DNA of 64,000 nucleotides from contig JAUMIR010000003.1 in NCBI GenBank assembly GCA_030847615.1, forward strand, positions 56,157,001 to 56,221,000. Direction: 5' to 3'. The notes under the pieces are model-generated. The model worked only from the letters and a program-made list of their open reading frames with translations. It was not told the DNA's origin and made no database searches. Source of the DNA: Gambelia wislizenii (taxonomy: Eukaryota; Chordata; Lepidosauria; Squamata; Crotaphytidae). The position numbers and the translations under genes are program-made. Positions 19,430-31,430 of the stretch are shown here, piece after piece. Numbering within the stretch: position 1 is the stretch's first letter; every line of letters begins with the position of its first letter.

Positions 19430-22400
19430 ATAACTCAAGCAATACCAGCTCCTCCCTGAATGCAGTAGATCTTCTACTTGCATTAGTGGGAAATTAGGTG
19501 AGAAAACAATGAGGTTTATCACTCTTGTCTTTCCAGTAAGAAAAGGTGAGGAAAATATAGCTATACCTGCATTAACACAAGGCTGAGTCCATTTCACATG
19601 TGCAACAATGCATTACAATATACACTGTAGTGCTGTGCTGGTTGTACTTCTGATATTTAACCTATGCATGTGGTCTGCTATACTGCATTACCTATATGAT
19701 AGCTAACATGATATGAATGATCCTCTTTATATGGATATAGCCTGTTTACAAGTATCTCAGGTGCGGTCTGTCACAAAACAGTATTGAAAAATGACTATTG
19801 CAGGAATTGACACAGCCTGTATATGTAATACAGAGGAATTATTGCTGCATAAAAGCTGCTTTTAGTTGCTCTCTGTGATGGAAGCTTCACCTCTAGTGTC
19901 ACACCATGGTGCAAAGGACCCTTCTTCCAGACAGCTACATGAACAATATACATGAACAGTGAACGTGAACAATGGTTGCTTGTACAGGTGAGTATTTTAC
20001 ATGTTTCTTCTCCAAACATATCTATATTGTATATGATGGAACTGCCTGACATCACTGAAAGAACATGAAAAAATTCTGTAATGCTGGATAAGTACATTCC
20101 CCAAAGAGGTGAGAACAACATGGGAATATTCCTGTAAATGATTTCTACCCAATGTCCTTTCTACATTTTGAAAAAATAAAACTTCTATAAAGTTTATTTT
20201 TAGACACACACACACATTTTTGTTACATCCTTCTCTCCTTCACTCCACCCGCCACTACCTTTCATTTAATCTTTTAAAGAATGTTTCCATGATTTCCCTT
20301 TCTAGATTTCACAAATGTTAGTCAGGGCTGATTAGAGTTTTCTTTTTAATGGCTTGACAAAGACAAAAGAGTATATTCCCTGATGATGCAGTAATACTGT
20401 CAATCTGTTAAAAGCCCAAAGGATTAAAAAAAAACTTAAAACAAGAAACAGCAACTTTTAAGGGAAAAAATAAAGAGAGAAAAAAGTTGGATCCATTAGA
20501 AGGATTGAGTTTGTTGCTGGGATACAATGTAATGCCATTCTTACTCACGACGCTTATGTCAGTCAAGGCAAACTAAGTAGATCAAATGAATTTCTACCTT
20601 TAAGGAAAACATGTTGTAAAAAAATTGAGAAGTCCTGCATCACCTGGCCAGGTATTCTGTTGCTCACACTTGACTTTATGATCAAAGACATGCTGGGTGT
20701 ATCAGCTAAGTAAGGTTGTTGTTTAAATGTAGCATGTTAAAAGTATATTCTACTTTTCCACTTTGATTTGTGGTGGCAATTGTTTGTCTGAAGGTGTAGC
20801 ATGCAGACCTTAGTCTCCAGAAGGTTAATCTCCTCCTTTCATTATGACCTGTGTGATGTGACAAGCAGGAATTTTATCATAATTTAAAGACAACAAGGAT
20901 TAGGTGAGTGACAGTTGTTTGAAGAGCCTTAGGGAACCCCTTTATTCCTCAAAGAAAAGGCGATGTTCCTAAAAGCTATTGCACCTACATATCTCTTACT
21001 AAAAATGGTTAAATATGTTCTGTAGCACTTAAGAAAGAGCTGTAGGTGAAGAACAAGAAGGGGGAAGTTTGGCTGCTAATACCTTGGCTCAGACGAGCCT
21101 TATCTAGGACAATTTTATGTGTCACTTCTGTCAGTTTAAGCAGCTGTTGGACACCATGAAATGTGAAACTCTTGATCTGTTTGGTGGCTTAAAGCTTTAA
21201 GCACGCCTGGGACAGAAAGCATATTCTATTTACAGCATGATGGCTGTCCCATTTATGTTTCTTAGCACAACCATGAGGGCCATGAACAAGGGTAAATGAT
21301 GTATGGGACCATTAGCCCCTCTTCTACCAATTAGGATTTGACTACAATCATATTGTCACTTGTTCATGCAGAGGGATCAGCCATGACTTGAGTGTTGTTC
21401 CTTCTTTTCAACTGGAACTTTAAAAGAATATAAGGTTTATTCCTCTGTGGAATGTAGCCCTTTCTGTTCAGTCTAAAATGCTACATCTGACTCCTGCTTT
21501 GGTGTGAGCCTCTGGGTGATATGATTGCTGAATAATATTAGTATCATTTTTCTATATTCCAGTTCAGAACACAAAGCCTTCATACTTTGAATCACACCTC
21601 TTTCCAATAAAATTTCCTACAGGTATGAGTCAAAATACTACCATTCAGTGTATAAATTCATACGTCTCCATGCCTGCTAATAATACAAATACTATATATG
21701 TTACCACTATTGCTTATATACATTGGCTAGCATTCTATTATGCCTGTGTATGTCCTTTTTGGGGTGCTTCAGAGGTTGGTGGTATTCGCTCCCACCCTCT
21801 GCAGAGCTCAAAGTTCCCTTTCACCACAGTTTCTGAAACCCTTGTTTTTCACAAAACTATCATATGAGGTAGTTTATTAGTGTTACCCATGTACATAATT
21901 GATCCATAGAAAACCTTTTTTTAAGTATCTGAACTGTCGGTGAGATTTGATTGTTCCATGTGGCAATTTTTGCTCAAACTCTCACAGTTCTACTTCTTTT
22001 AGTGCTGTTTGTGGTAGTAATAGCAGCCGCCGCCATTGTACAGCCATGGTTACTGATCTCACTGAGAGTAACCTTGCCCAGATTTTGGGCAACCCCAAGA
22101 GCCAGCCCTAACTATACCTAACTGAGCAGCAGTAGAACTTTCTCATCTCTATAGCATTATCATTGTTATTTGTAGATTCTATTCAAATCAAAGTGCCGTA
22201 TATCATAGAGAATTCAACACAGGGCCTGTCCACAAGCATCTGGTCTAAATTAGGGACATGAAAATGCCATTCCCCCCCCCAAAAAAAATCTAGGTTATTA
22301 TTTTCTATTATCCAGGCTAGTTTTCAGATCTTAGAATTCACCACTGGCACCATCCCCACTAAGAAATGGTCAGAAACTGACTTCTGGTTTTGGGAAAGCA

Positions 22401-22684
22401 AATCGAGATGCAAAGGGGCTCAGTACCTTATTTTAAAGCAGAATCACCAATCCTGGTGGCTTCCAAAAGTGGCAATTATTATTTCAGCTTCATTTTATTT
22501 CAGCAAGAGGAGCTTTCGGGTGTTGGAGGAGCCCAGGGCCTGCAGAAATGGCTGTTGGGGGCTGTATATACCCATAGGATTCTTATCCTGGTTTAATTAT
22601 TGGGATGCATAATAACTTGCCCTTGGTTGCCCAGTAGAAAAAATTCATCAAGAGGTAGAGAGGTACAATTCCCCTGGCCCACTT
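19430..22684. other. gene-free stretch
   Basis: AT-rich DNA. A short (CA)n run lies near 20202-20214. No gene, RNA or named repeat is supported. Confidence 0.4.
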
Positions 22685-23229
22685 AGGCCTCATCTACATG
22701 GGCCAGAATATGCTGTCTCCCCACTGGCATATTCTGCCCATAGATCTGGTTTATTTCTCCTCCATTACCAGCATGAAATGGGATGGAGTCCAGACTGTCA
22801 TGGCATTCCATCCATGCAGCTGCTGCCACTGCCACCCACGGCCTACTCTCCAAAGCAAGGAACTTGCGTGCAGCATGTGAGCAAGGCCCCCTGCATGTAA
22901 CCAACCTGGCCACATGCTTCAGGCCTGCTTTCTGGATCGAGACAGTGTGATGTGGACGGCAGCTGCAGTGACAGACCAGTATGGCAGTAGAGCCTCCTGT
23001 GGTCCCGCAGGACCCAATCTATTTCTTCCAAAGAGAAATTGTCCCCCACACACAGGTATTTTAATATTGTAGTGTATTGGACTTTACCCCATCTTAGCCC
23101 CATCTTTGATCTGGGAGTCATGAGGGCTGTCCTGGGAGCAAAATGGGGCAAAAGCCCTGTGTCATTAGGACTTCGCAGGGCTCAAAAACAGGGCCAAGAT
23201 GGGTAAATAGCCCATCTAGACAAGGCCTT
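22685..23229. mobile_element. Non-autonomous DNA element, family Y (copy Y1)
   Basis: The ends AGGCCTCATCTACATGGGCC and (complement of the right end) TAAGGCCTTGTCTAGATGGG are imperfect inverted repeats. Subterminal AGAATATGC/TGGCATATTCTG-like blocks recur in other Y copies at 29588, 33922 and 43567. About 545 bp, non-coding. hAT-like by feel only: no 8-bp duplication was found. Confidence 0.55.
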
Positions 23230-23599
23230 ATTAATACTGGTTGCTATCTGTCATGCTATTACTGTATATTGAAATATGTTGGTCACTTTTTGGCAATCTA
23301 AATTGCAGTTACAAGGGAAACAAACTGGATTGAGATTGCAATAGGGAAAGCATAGAGTTAAAACTTCCTATCTGCCATGCCTGGATCCTGCTATATATCA
23401 ATTTCTCTGTTCTTTACTTTAAACAGAAAAGGGGAAGGGGGCATAGGTACTATTTACATTTTGAAGTATAGTGTAGATTAACCCAGAGAAGAACTGTATT
23501 CTGGTAGCTCCAGTACTTTCTGACAGATTGGTTCAGGAAGGTAGTGTTTTTGAGAGAGCTGTTATATTTCATGGATGTTGGCCTATGAGGTGCTACAGA
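23230..23599. other. no recognisable feature
   Basis: Nothing I can name in this AT-rich spacer. Confidence 0.4.
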
Positions 23600-24043
23600 A
23601 ATCCACTGTCAGTGCACTCCATGGTGACACTGGGCAGATATCATATATGTCCCACTGTGTTGCCCAGTGATGCCACCACTAGCAGGAGTCACATTCTCTG
23701 AGGCCAGAAACAAGACACCCAGCATTGATCACATGGTTTGGTGCCTCACTGTGATCTTAGAGGATGTGACTCATACCAGAGGCAGTGGATAACCTGGCAG
23801 GGATAAGTGTGAAGATATCCACCTGGTGTCACTGGAGAGTGCACTGGGTTTTCCTGTAAAATCAGGAGCAAACGGTGAGGGGTTTTTACTCCATTTTAAG
23901 GGAGGTTTTGCTGAACTGGCCAGACATTATGAAGATAGTTGACACAAGAATCAGGGACTGGGCCCACCATCATCTGGACTGATTGCCGTGGGAATGGGGG
24001 ATGGGGAGAGGACATTTTATTTGGCTGGTGTAGACAAGCCCCC
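23600..24043. mobile_element. Family Y relic (copy Y2)
   Basis: The right edge GGTGTAGACAAGCCCC matches the Y-family end. Inside, GTCACATTCTCTGAGGCC and CCCAGCATTGATCACATG correspond to GTCACACTCTCTAAGGTC and CCCAGCATGTGATC in copy Y5. The left boundary is uncertain. Confidence 0.4.
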
Positions 24044-24057
24044 TATTCACTTCCAAG

Positions 24058-24900
24058 TTGGCCTGTAATGCACTCTACCTGGGTCTGCTTTTAAAGACAT
24101 TGCAGAACATTCAGGTGAAACAGAATATATTTGTCAAGATACTGGCTGGATTGGATGTGTCAGAACAAATCTGTTGTTGTTTTTATAGTTCCAGTTCCAG
24201 ATTAGCAAAGGCATATAGTGCATTTGGAAGACTTCACAAAAGAGTCTGGAGCAATAAACACCTGAGGCAAAGCACAAAAATCAGTGTGTATAGAGCCATC
24301 GTACTGTCTATCCTCCTTTATGGATCTGAAACATGGGTTACCTATCGCCACCACCTACGACTCCTCGAGCGCTTTCATCAGCGCTGTCTACGCACAATCC
24401 TAAATATACACTGGACTGACTATGTGACGAATGTTGCTGTCCTTGAACAAGCAGGGATCACCAGCATTGAGGCCATGATATTGAGAACACAGCTGCGCTG
24501 GGCAGGGCACGTTTCTAGGATGGAGGACCATCGCCTCCCAAAAATACTACTCTACGGTGAACTCGCCACGGGTCAGCGTAAGAGGGGCGCTCAAAAAAAG
24601 CGATACAAAGACTCCCTGAAACAACATCTCAGGCTTGGCCAAATTGATCACCAACAGTGGTCCGCCCTGGCCTCACATCGGGAGGCATGGAGACGCAATA
24701 TCCACAATGCTGCAGCCTTATTTGAGAACTCACGACGAACAAGTCTTGAAGAGAAACGACAACGCAGAAAGAATCACAACCCAAAAACATCACCCAAGGA
24801 GACCTTCTGCTGCGCTTTTTGCAACCGGACTTGTTTATCTCGGATTGGCCTTTTTAGTCACCAGCGCGCTTGCAGAAGGCGCGGGATGAGTCCTTCCTGA
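24058..24900 (+). pseudogene. Chimeric frame: flank plus LINE C-terminus
   Basis: A 280-codon open frame runs from unrelated flanking DNA (first ~47 codons) straight into the LINE C-terminal region (SRLAKAYSAFGRLHKRVW onwards) and ends after the Cys2-His-Cys finger. The fusion is an accident of insertion frame. There is no evidence of expression. Confidence 0.7.
24187..24200. repeat. Target-site duplication, left copy (GTTCCA repeat)
   Basis: AGTTCCAGTTCCAG sits directly against the truncated 5' end of LINE copy C. The same 14 bases occur at 24928-24941 directly after the LINE's short (GA) tail. Confidence 0.85.
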
Positions 24901-24927
24901 ATCTTCGTTTGCGAAGAAAAGCCAGAG
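24201..24927 (+). mobile_element. Young 5'-truncated LINE (copy C)
   Basis: It matches 56715-57440 closely from ATTAGCAAAGGCATATAG to AAAAGCCAGAG. It starts downstream of the catalytic FADD region, so only the C-terminal part of the protein is present. The flanking 14-bp duplication proves a single retrotransposition event. The encoded C-terminus has small differences from copies B and F, for example Arg for Lys next to the last finger Cys. Confidence 0.93.
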
Positions 24928-24947
24928 AGTTCCAGTTCCAGTTCCAG
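24928..24947. repeat. Target-site duplication, right copy in (GTTCCA)n
   Basis: AGTTCCAGTTCCAG plus one further TTCCAG unit. The target was a short GTTCCA hexamer array. Confidence 0.85.
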
Positions 24948-25576
24948 TTACCAATCTGACTCTTAAAAAGACAAGAAGGAATAGAGTCAGAAGAACATGT
25001 TGTAGCTGTAGCAGGAAAAATGAGAGAAGCAATACAAGAAAGCAGTTCCAGGCAAGAAAGAGCTCAAAATAGAACAGGATGGAAATGAAAAATCTATAGA
25101 AGTAGAAAAAGGAAGAGAAGTGTGAATAGAAACATTTATATCACCAAAGCAAAACAGCAAAATCTGCTCTTAACTTGTGGGAATGCCTTCAGGGGTACAA
25201 GAAATCCAGATGAAAACAACACATGCAACTCTTCTGCAGGCTTATACAATAAAAGTAACATCAGGAAGATATCTATTCTGTGACACAATTGCTATTATCA
25301 TAAGCAGTTGTGACCTTTCACTGCACATAAGGTTAAGTCCACATCACACAATTGTACTTCCACATGCATAAAAGGACTTACCTTTCACCCCCTACTGCTA
25401 CCCCCCCCCATCTACTCTGGAAAATCTCTCAACCCTATAGAGCTCATTTTGAGGTGTCTGGTGATCTGCAGGGACAGAGCTTGAGAAAGTTACTTTTTTG
25501 CACATAACTTCCAGAATCCCTCAGGTGGCATGACTGATATACACAGGTTCTATGTTGATGATCCACAGAGCCATAG
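24948..25576. other. no recognisable gene
   Basis: AT-rich DNA, including an ACTTCCAGAATCCCTCAGG block near 25508 of the same squamate repeat type as 6603-6650. Confidence 0.4.
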
Positions 25577-26048
25577 AGGATTATCAGACAGGAATGAAAA
25601 AATGTGTTCCGTCCCACAATCTCCACCCCCGCCCCTGGCCCATCCTAGTCCCACCACAATCACCATTCCCACTGCACTTACCTTGTCTCATGTCAGCAGG
25701 GCAGCCCAGAAGTGAAAGGAGCTCTAACAGAGCTCTGTTCACTTCCTGGATTAAATCCTGCAGATTCTCGTGAGAAGATACAAGCACTGGAAATTTAAAA
25801 AGAAAAAGGACATGAACCCCAAAAAAGTGACCACAAGCACAAAAACACACTTTAAAATTAGCAAGTGACCTGAGGAAGATCAACTTTCGTGAGTAAAAAT
25901 CGCCAAAATATTACACTCAAATGTCCCTGCGGTACCGCAACAGTACCAGCAGGGACGGGCGTCATCCAAAAGGGAAGCCCTGCAGCGCAGCAGTCTCGCA
26001 ACGTGGCAAGGCTACTTCCGTTGCATTTTACTTGTCCGAAAAAGTCCT
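25577..26048. mobile_element. TIR element remnant with one arm of the palindromic element (copy W2)
   Basis: The left edge GGATTATCAGACAGG resembles the GGACTTTATCAGACA end of W1, and the block at 25760-25785 matches 2069-2095. From about 25877 to 26048 the sequence is a diverged copy of one arm of the 839-1189 palindrome. It starts at the central GATCAACTTTCGTGA and runs out through GGGCGTCATCCAAAAGGGA, GCCCTGCAGCGC and GTCTCGCAACG to the end CCGAAAAAGTCC. The opposite arm is missing. The element therefore shares features of both W1 and the palindrome. Confidence 0.55.
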
Positions 26049-26299
26049 AAGAATGGGATTGTGTTATGCTATAGTAACACTAGTTTTCACATTGCATAAT
26101 AGTGACAGAATAGTAACACTTTGAGATGGCCCGAGCATGTGCTTTTCAAAATATTTTTCTCCTCCTTCTATGATTTTGCATGGGTGAGATTTCAGCTGTT
26201 CTCATTGGAAGATGCAACTTCAATTAAACACACCAAAAACACACAAATTAACAAACAAATTAACAACTTCACAATTAAGCAAAGAAAAAAATGTTCTTA

Positions 26300-26638
26300 G
26301 AAAAGGCGAGAGTTCATTAAAAGTGTTCTAGGTTGTCTCCACACTCTTCAATGGAAGTTTAATTATGTCTTCTCATTGGGAATGGGAAGGGGAGAAGTGA
26401 GATGACCACCCAGTAAATCTGTAATATTGGGAGTACAACGGGATGGAATTATCGCACACTCATCGTTACTGTGAAAACAGCACTCATGGGTTTTGCTGGT
26501 GAATGAAAAGTTGCGCACAATTAATGGCTGGAGCATGGACGGAGCACTGGAGGACAATGATACTGTGTGATAATGGGTACCAATGCATGCTATTATCCTG
26601 TCATAATTGCACAATTTTAGCCTCATATGATAAAGTCC
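26300..26638. mobile_element. Possible TIR element ending GATAAAGTCC
   Basis: The right edge ATGATAAAGTCC followed by TAAG is the same terminal sequence as at 2654. Internal TTATCGCACAC and GATAATGGG blocks resemble V copies. The left boundary is not found. Confidence 0.35.
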
Positions 26639-27619
26639 TAAGTATGTATTCAGGTTTATGCAACACAAATATATTTTCTGTGAACTTCAGCCCACTTATT
26701 CTTATAAACCTGAGGTCATTTTTCTTAATTTTAACACATAGGATGAAGAAATCAGTGTTTCAGAAATACTACCCAGGTATTCTTGCCTAACCAGCAATTT
26801 GAACTCCAGGTCTTTCAGAAACTACAAATACTCTGAAAACCCTGCATGTCAGTCTGAACCATTTCACCAGACTCATATTTCTGACCTTGCTCCCAGTCTA
26901 ATGACTCTGATTTTTTTTTATAGATGCCTGCCTAAAACTCCACACTGATTTCACCTTGTGTTTGAAAAAACTGTTAATTCTCCAAATTATGGGGGGGGGG
27001 TTTACAGTACATAAAGAACGTTGAGTCATTAATGTAGCAATCTCTTTTCTGCGGCAAGTTGGTCTGCCATAAGTCTCAAGCTGTATAATTAGATATCTCA
27101 CCAGGGAAAGTCATTTCAAGAATTTTAATCCTTCCCACAAAATCATTCTTATTCATTTTCAAAAGAATTTTTCTGGCTAAGGGAGAAAACTGAACCCTTA
27201 AATAATTCTGATTTTAAAACTTTTGCAATATTCTGGCTGTTTATGTCACTCTTACATTATCATGAGACTATTGATAAAACAACATGATAACATCTAGTAA
27301 TCACAATATTAAAATATGAAATAAAAAATAAAGTATCTAATGCAACAGAGCCATATCACAATAAATACTTAGGAGACAGAATAGGTGAGGACACAGGCCA
27401 GAAGGGAACTGGCTTAGTGAGTAAAGGGACTCAGTGCCTCCCTTTCCAAAAGGCAGAGATCCAATTTGCCTAAAGGAGACAGTTGTAAGGTATCCAACAT
27501 TCTGTTTTTGGGCAAGGTATTTGAGTGTGTCATGGCATTCCAGCTCTAGGGTTCCTGGAGGAAAGAAATTGTCTTGATCCATTTCACTCTGGCTTCAGGC
27601 CTGGTTATGGGACAGAGAT
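26639..27619. other. gene-free stretch
   Basis: AT-rich DNA with a poly-G run near 26990-27000. No gene is supported. Confidence 0.4.
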
Positions 27620-28226
27620 GTTGTCTATACAAGGGAGGGGGGATGCTCCACAGTAATGGCAAATCACAGCAGCTGCAATTTGTCTTACTGGTGTTTTGGC
27701 CACCAAAAGTTTCATATGCCTGCTGGTCAAGATGGTGGCCATGAGTGATTTACTCATGTTTTTACTTGCCTTAATTTGCTGCTGCCAAACTTTTTTTAAA
27801 AAAAGTTTTTCCATTGTGTGCTTGTGCAATATTTTGCCTGTAGAAAAAAAGAAAAGAAAAAACCCACCCTGTTTCCTCACCTTAGCACTCTCTCACTAAG
27901 GTGAAAATCCAACATGGTGCTGCTCGGTGCTTGCCCTGTTAGCAAGCCCCACCCCCACACTCATCAGCTCAATCAGCTTTGCACTTCCTTCTCCTATGAG
28001 AAAGCAATTCAAAATGAATTGTTTGTCCCAACAAACAGGAATGTACATCCCCCTCTCTGTTTCTTAAAAACTCCAGGAAAAGCTGTGAAGGCTTTTCCTT
28101 GGAGTTTTTGATGTTTATGGTCCCCCCCCTCCTTCTAAATACAGCAAAACAATGCAGGATCCCATTAAGACAGGCGGGATTCTCCTCACATTCCATGAGG
28201 AGTATTTTCTCTGTCTAGACAACCCC
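27620..28226 (+). mobile_element. Non-autonomous DNA element, family X (copy X3)
   Basis: This is the best-preserved X copy, 607 bp. The left end is GTTGTCTATACAAGG and the right end TGTCTAGACAACCCC. Ordered landmarks: TGCCTGCTGGTCAAGATGG, poly-T/poly-A, AAGGTGAAAATCCAACATGG, TTAGCAAGCCCC, AATTGTTTGTCCCAAC, CTCCAGGAAAAGCTGTGAAG, a C run with TTCTAAATACAG, and CATTAAGACAGGCGGGATTC. The reading frames inside (65-91 codons) are not conserved between copies. Confidence 0.65.
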
Positions 28227-28936
28227 AGAAACAGCTTTTTGTCACTTCAGTGGAAGACCTATATCAGGATGTGAATAGGGGGAGTGTGTCCCTATTGGTT
28301 CTGCTGGACTTTTTGGTGGCATCAACCATATTATTCTTCTGGGTTATTTCTCTTGGATAGGACTTGATGACATAAAAATATGTGGGTAGACAAGGTTACC
28401 TACCCCAACCCCAACATTTCACAGATGAAAGCTGGGATATGTGTGGCCAAGCAACAACAGACAGTGGTCAAGATTGCACAAGTTATTAATGAAGAACTCA
28501 CATGCTAGGAGAAGCTGAAGCAGTTTGCTTTTTCCTGACCCTATTGGAAAGGGCAAGATTTCAGCACCTCCTCTCCTCTCCTCTCCCGCTGCCCAAGTTA
28601 ACTAAGTGCAAACTATTTCTGCCCTTTGACCTCAGTTCACAACAACTGAAGTAAGATAAGGACAAAGTGGGGGGGGGAGGTGGGAGGATAAGAGAGAAAC
28701 TGGGACATTTTACAAGCAGCTGAAAAAGTGGAAATATAGAGTATTCATCAGGATTGTCCCTGCCATATTAAGACAGTTGGAGCTATGAGTTTATGGGAAA
28801 TCACACAGATGTCTAAATGGCTTTTAATTATTTAGTGGTCATAATAGGGAAACAAAAGCTCTATGCATTCATAATATTGACTAATTTTCTACAATTTGTG
28901 AGCATATTAATAGACAGAAATGGTGTAAAAGTTACA
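28227..28936. other. no recognisable gene
   Basis: Mixed sequence with a CTCCTCTCCTCTCCTCTCC tract near 28568-28587 and a poly-G run near 28670. The CTCCTCTCC tract and its neighbourhood resemble 43500-43600, so an unclassified repeat is likely. Confidence 0.35.
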
Positions 28937-29012
28937 GTAGTGTTGAACTGGGATCGAGAATTCTCTGGTTGAAATCCCTACTCAGCCATACAGCTTATGA
29001 GGTGACCTAAGC
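28937..29012 (+). mobile_element. Sauria-type SINE head fragment
   Basis: GTGTTGAACTGGGATCGAG, GGTTGAAATCCCTACTCAGC and GAGGTGACCT follow the order of the tRNA-derived head of the Sauria SINE. Box B is degraded (GTTGAAATC). Only the head is left. Confidence 0.45.
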
Positions 29013-29587
29013 TTACATTATGATTTTCAGCTACCTCGTAGCATTTTTTTAAAGTTTGTATTTATTTTTATTTATTTTTTAGAATGATAGAGGGGAGAGA
29101 GATGGTGCAAATTAAATACTCCACTTGAGCTCTTTAGTGGAAAATTGGGGTAAAAAAATCCCCATAGGAAATAAATACATTCCTTGTCTCTTATAAGAGT
29201 TAGGAGTGATAATGAAGAATTTAAACAATAAATGCTAAACAATAAAAGCCTTGTCCACTGGCATTATTATTTATTAATACTCAAAATTAATGCTAAATTA
29301 AAAACTTTTGGAGATTTCTCCAACAAATGTCTCCAAACAAAAGAAGAAAGGTGTATTTCAAGGACCTGGGCTACAATCCAAAGAGCTACATTGGGAAAGC
29401 CTGGGCATGTTCACTTGGATTATTTTTTTCTTGTACTGCCAACCTCCATGTCATATCACAAGCAGCTTTTCAAAATGGGCTCAGTTTCAAAAGCTGTTTT
29501 GTGGAGTTGCAGGAGTGGGGAATTGCTGATTGAGAAAGCCAAACTTAGATTTCATTTGGACATCTGGAAATTGTTTTTCAGTTCTTT
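29013..29587. other. no recognisable feature
   Basis: AT-rich stretch with nothing I can name. Confidence 0.4.
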
Positions 29588-30108
29588 GGGCTTGTCTAGA
29601 CAGGCAATTTAACCCAGCTTTCCCCCATCTTGGAAACCCTGCAGTCCAAATGAGGCAGGGCTCATGCCCCAATTCTCCTCCAGATAGTTCTGACAATGTG
29701 CAAAGCAAAACTGGTGTGGGGGGAGCCAGGGTAAAGACTTTTAAAACATTTTAAAACAACCCCCGGGAAAACCTGCCTCATGTGGGAAAACCCAGATGGG
29801 TCCAGCACGGGACCACAGGGTCTGTAGCTACACACTGGCCTGTATTGCTGGATGACAAAAACAACAACAATACTGGTGTCTTTCTGAAGCCATGAAGGAG
29901 CCTTGATCACATGCTGAGGGCCTCTTTCCCAGCTTCAGAAAGTACAATGCACAACAGCAGCCCACCAATACTGGCCAGTGTGTGTGTGTGTGTGGACTTC
30001 TGCCCATTTTGTTTCAGTAGTGGTGGAGGGGGGGGGACTGGCCCAGTTCCAGGCTAGAATGCTCTATCCAGAAGGTGGAGTATTCTGGCCATTGTAAACA
30101 AGGCCCTT
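29588..30108. mobile_element. Non-autonomous DNA element, family Y (copy Y3)
   Basis: The left end GGGCTTGTCTAGACAGG and the right end TTGTAAACAAGGCCC form imperfect inverted repeats. It contains a (GT)n run at 29978-29993 and GGAGTATTCTGGCC near the right end, as in Y5. About 520 bp and non-coding. Confidence 0.55.
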
Positions 30109-30671
30109 GACTCTGAACCATTTCCCATTTTGCTTGACCTGCACATAGCTATTTCCACATGAGCTGTTTCCTCCATGAGTTTAACAAATGTGAAGAGGGG
30201 GATGAGAGGCCATGCAGAGTCGCCCATTCACTACCATCACTGTGCACTGCCACCATACTCCTCAGATGAACATCTGGTTGTGTTCCATTAGAAAATGTTT
30301 TCCACATGTGGCCCCACATATACAGCTTAGCCAGCATCCTTTATGTGTTCATGGGTTTTGCTATGTGTACGGATGTAGAGCTCTTTATGATTAACATTAA
30401 ATAGCTGTTCACTGAGGCAGTGTGGTGTTATGCAAAGATGGCGGTAGGTTGGGCTGACAGTAGGGCTCATACATGCACACCACAAGAGAAAAGAGGGGCA
30501 GCATTCCTATTCAAGATGAAATAAATCCCACACAAACTATTTAACTATCCTCTGTAAGAAGGAATTGTGAAATTTATTCTTGGGTTCTTTCATACTATGC
30601 AATTATAGCACTAGGATTCCACTGTAACTGCCATGGCTGAATTCTATTGAATCCTGAGATTTGTAGTTTAT
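30109..30671. other. no recognisable feature
   Basis: Spacer between a Y and an X copy; no gene supported. Confidence 0.4.
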
Positions 30672-31195
30672 GGGATTGTCTAAATGGTGAAAATGCTCCT
30701 CACAGAATGCGAGGAGAATATGAGCTGTCTTAATGGCATCCCTCATCATATCGCCATATTCAGAAGGAGCGGGGCCAAAAACATCAAAAACTGTGACGGG
30801 AAAACCTTTGCTCTGTATGAAATGTGCATTCCCACTTGTTGGGACAAGCAATTCAATTTGAATCACTTTCCCACATGAGATGAAGCGCAAACTGATTGGC
30901 TGAATAAGTATAGGGGACAGGGCTTGCTAACAGTGAAAGTGCCTGGAGACGCCATGTTGCTAAGGTGATTAAATGGGATGTTGTTATTTTTTGTTGTTGT
31001 TCTACAGGCAAAATATCAGTGAAGCGCACAATGTAAAATATTTTTTTTCCAAAAAGTTCAGTGGTGGCAAATAAGGCAAGTAAAAATGCAAGTAAATCGC
31101 TCGCAGCCACCATGTTGACCAACGTGCATGCAAACCTTTTGGGAGCCAAAGCACCATTAAAAGAAATCACAGTTGCTACTTTCAGTAGACGGTAT
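30672..31195 (-). mobile_element. Non-autonomous DNA element, family X (copy X4)
   Basis: It lies in reverse orientation. The edge GGGATTGTCTAAATGG corresponds to the right end of X3. CTGTCTTAATGGCATCCC, GCCATATTCAGAAGGAG, TTGGGACAAGCAATTC, GGGCTTGCTAACA and GACGCCATGTTG follow in the expected reversed order. The far end is unclear near 31195. Confidence 0.6.
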
Positions 31196-31199
31196 ATTA

Positions 31200-31430
31200 G
31201 TCATAAAATCATAAAAACAGCAGGTGGAAATATCCCCAAGACTCTAGCTGAAATGTCTGCTGGAAGAAAAGAGTCTTAAGATCCTATTTAAAGTAGTTAA
31301 GGTGGGGCGGGGTAATGGAACTCTCTTGGAAAGCTGTTGCTTGAGTTTTGTTGCAACTAAAAAGTTCCTCTCTCTTGTTCCCATCAACTGAATTTCAGCT
31401 GTTGGAAGACCTCAGAAAATAAAACATTTT
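31200..31430 (-). mobile_element. Diverged L2/CR1-group coding relic
   Basis: On the minus strand this is a decayed C-terminal tract like that at 8800-9010, with GGAACTCTCTTGGAAAGC and AAAAGAGTCTTAAGATCC on the plus strand. Recognition is by pattern only. Confidence 0.35.
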
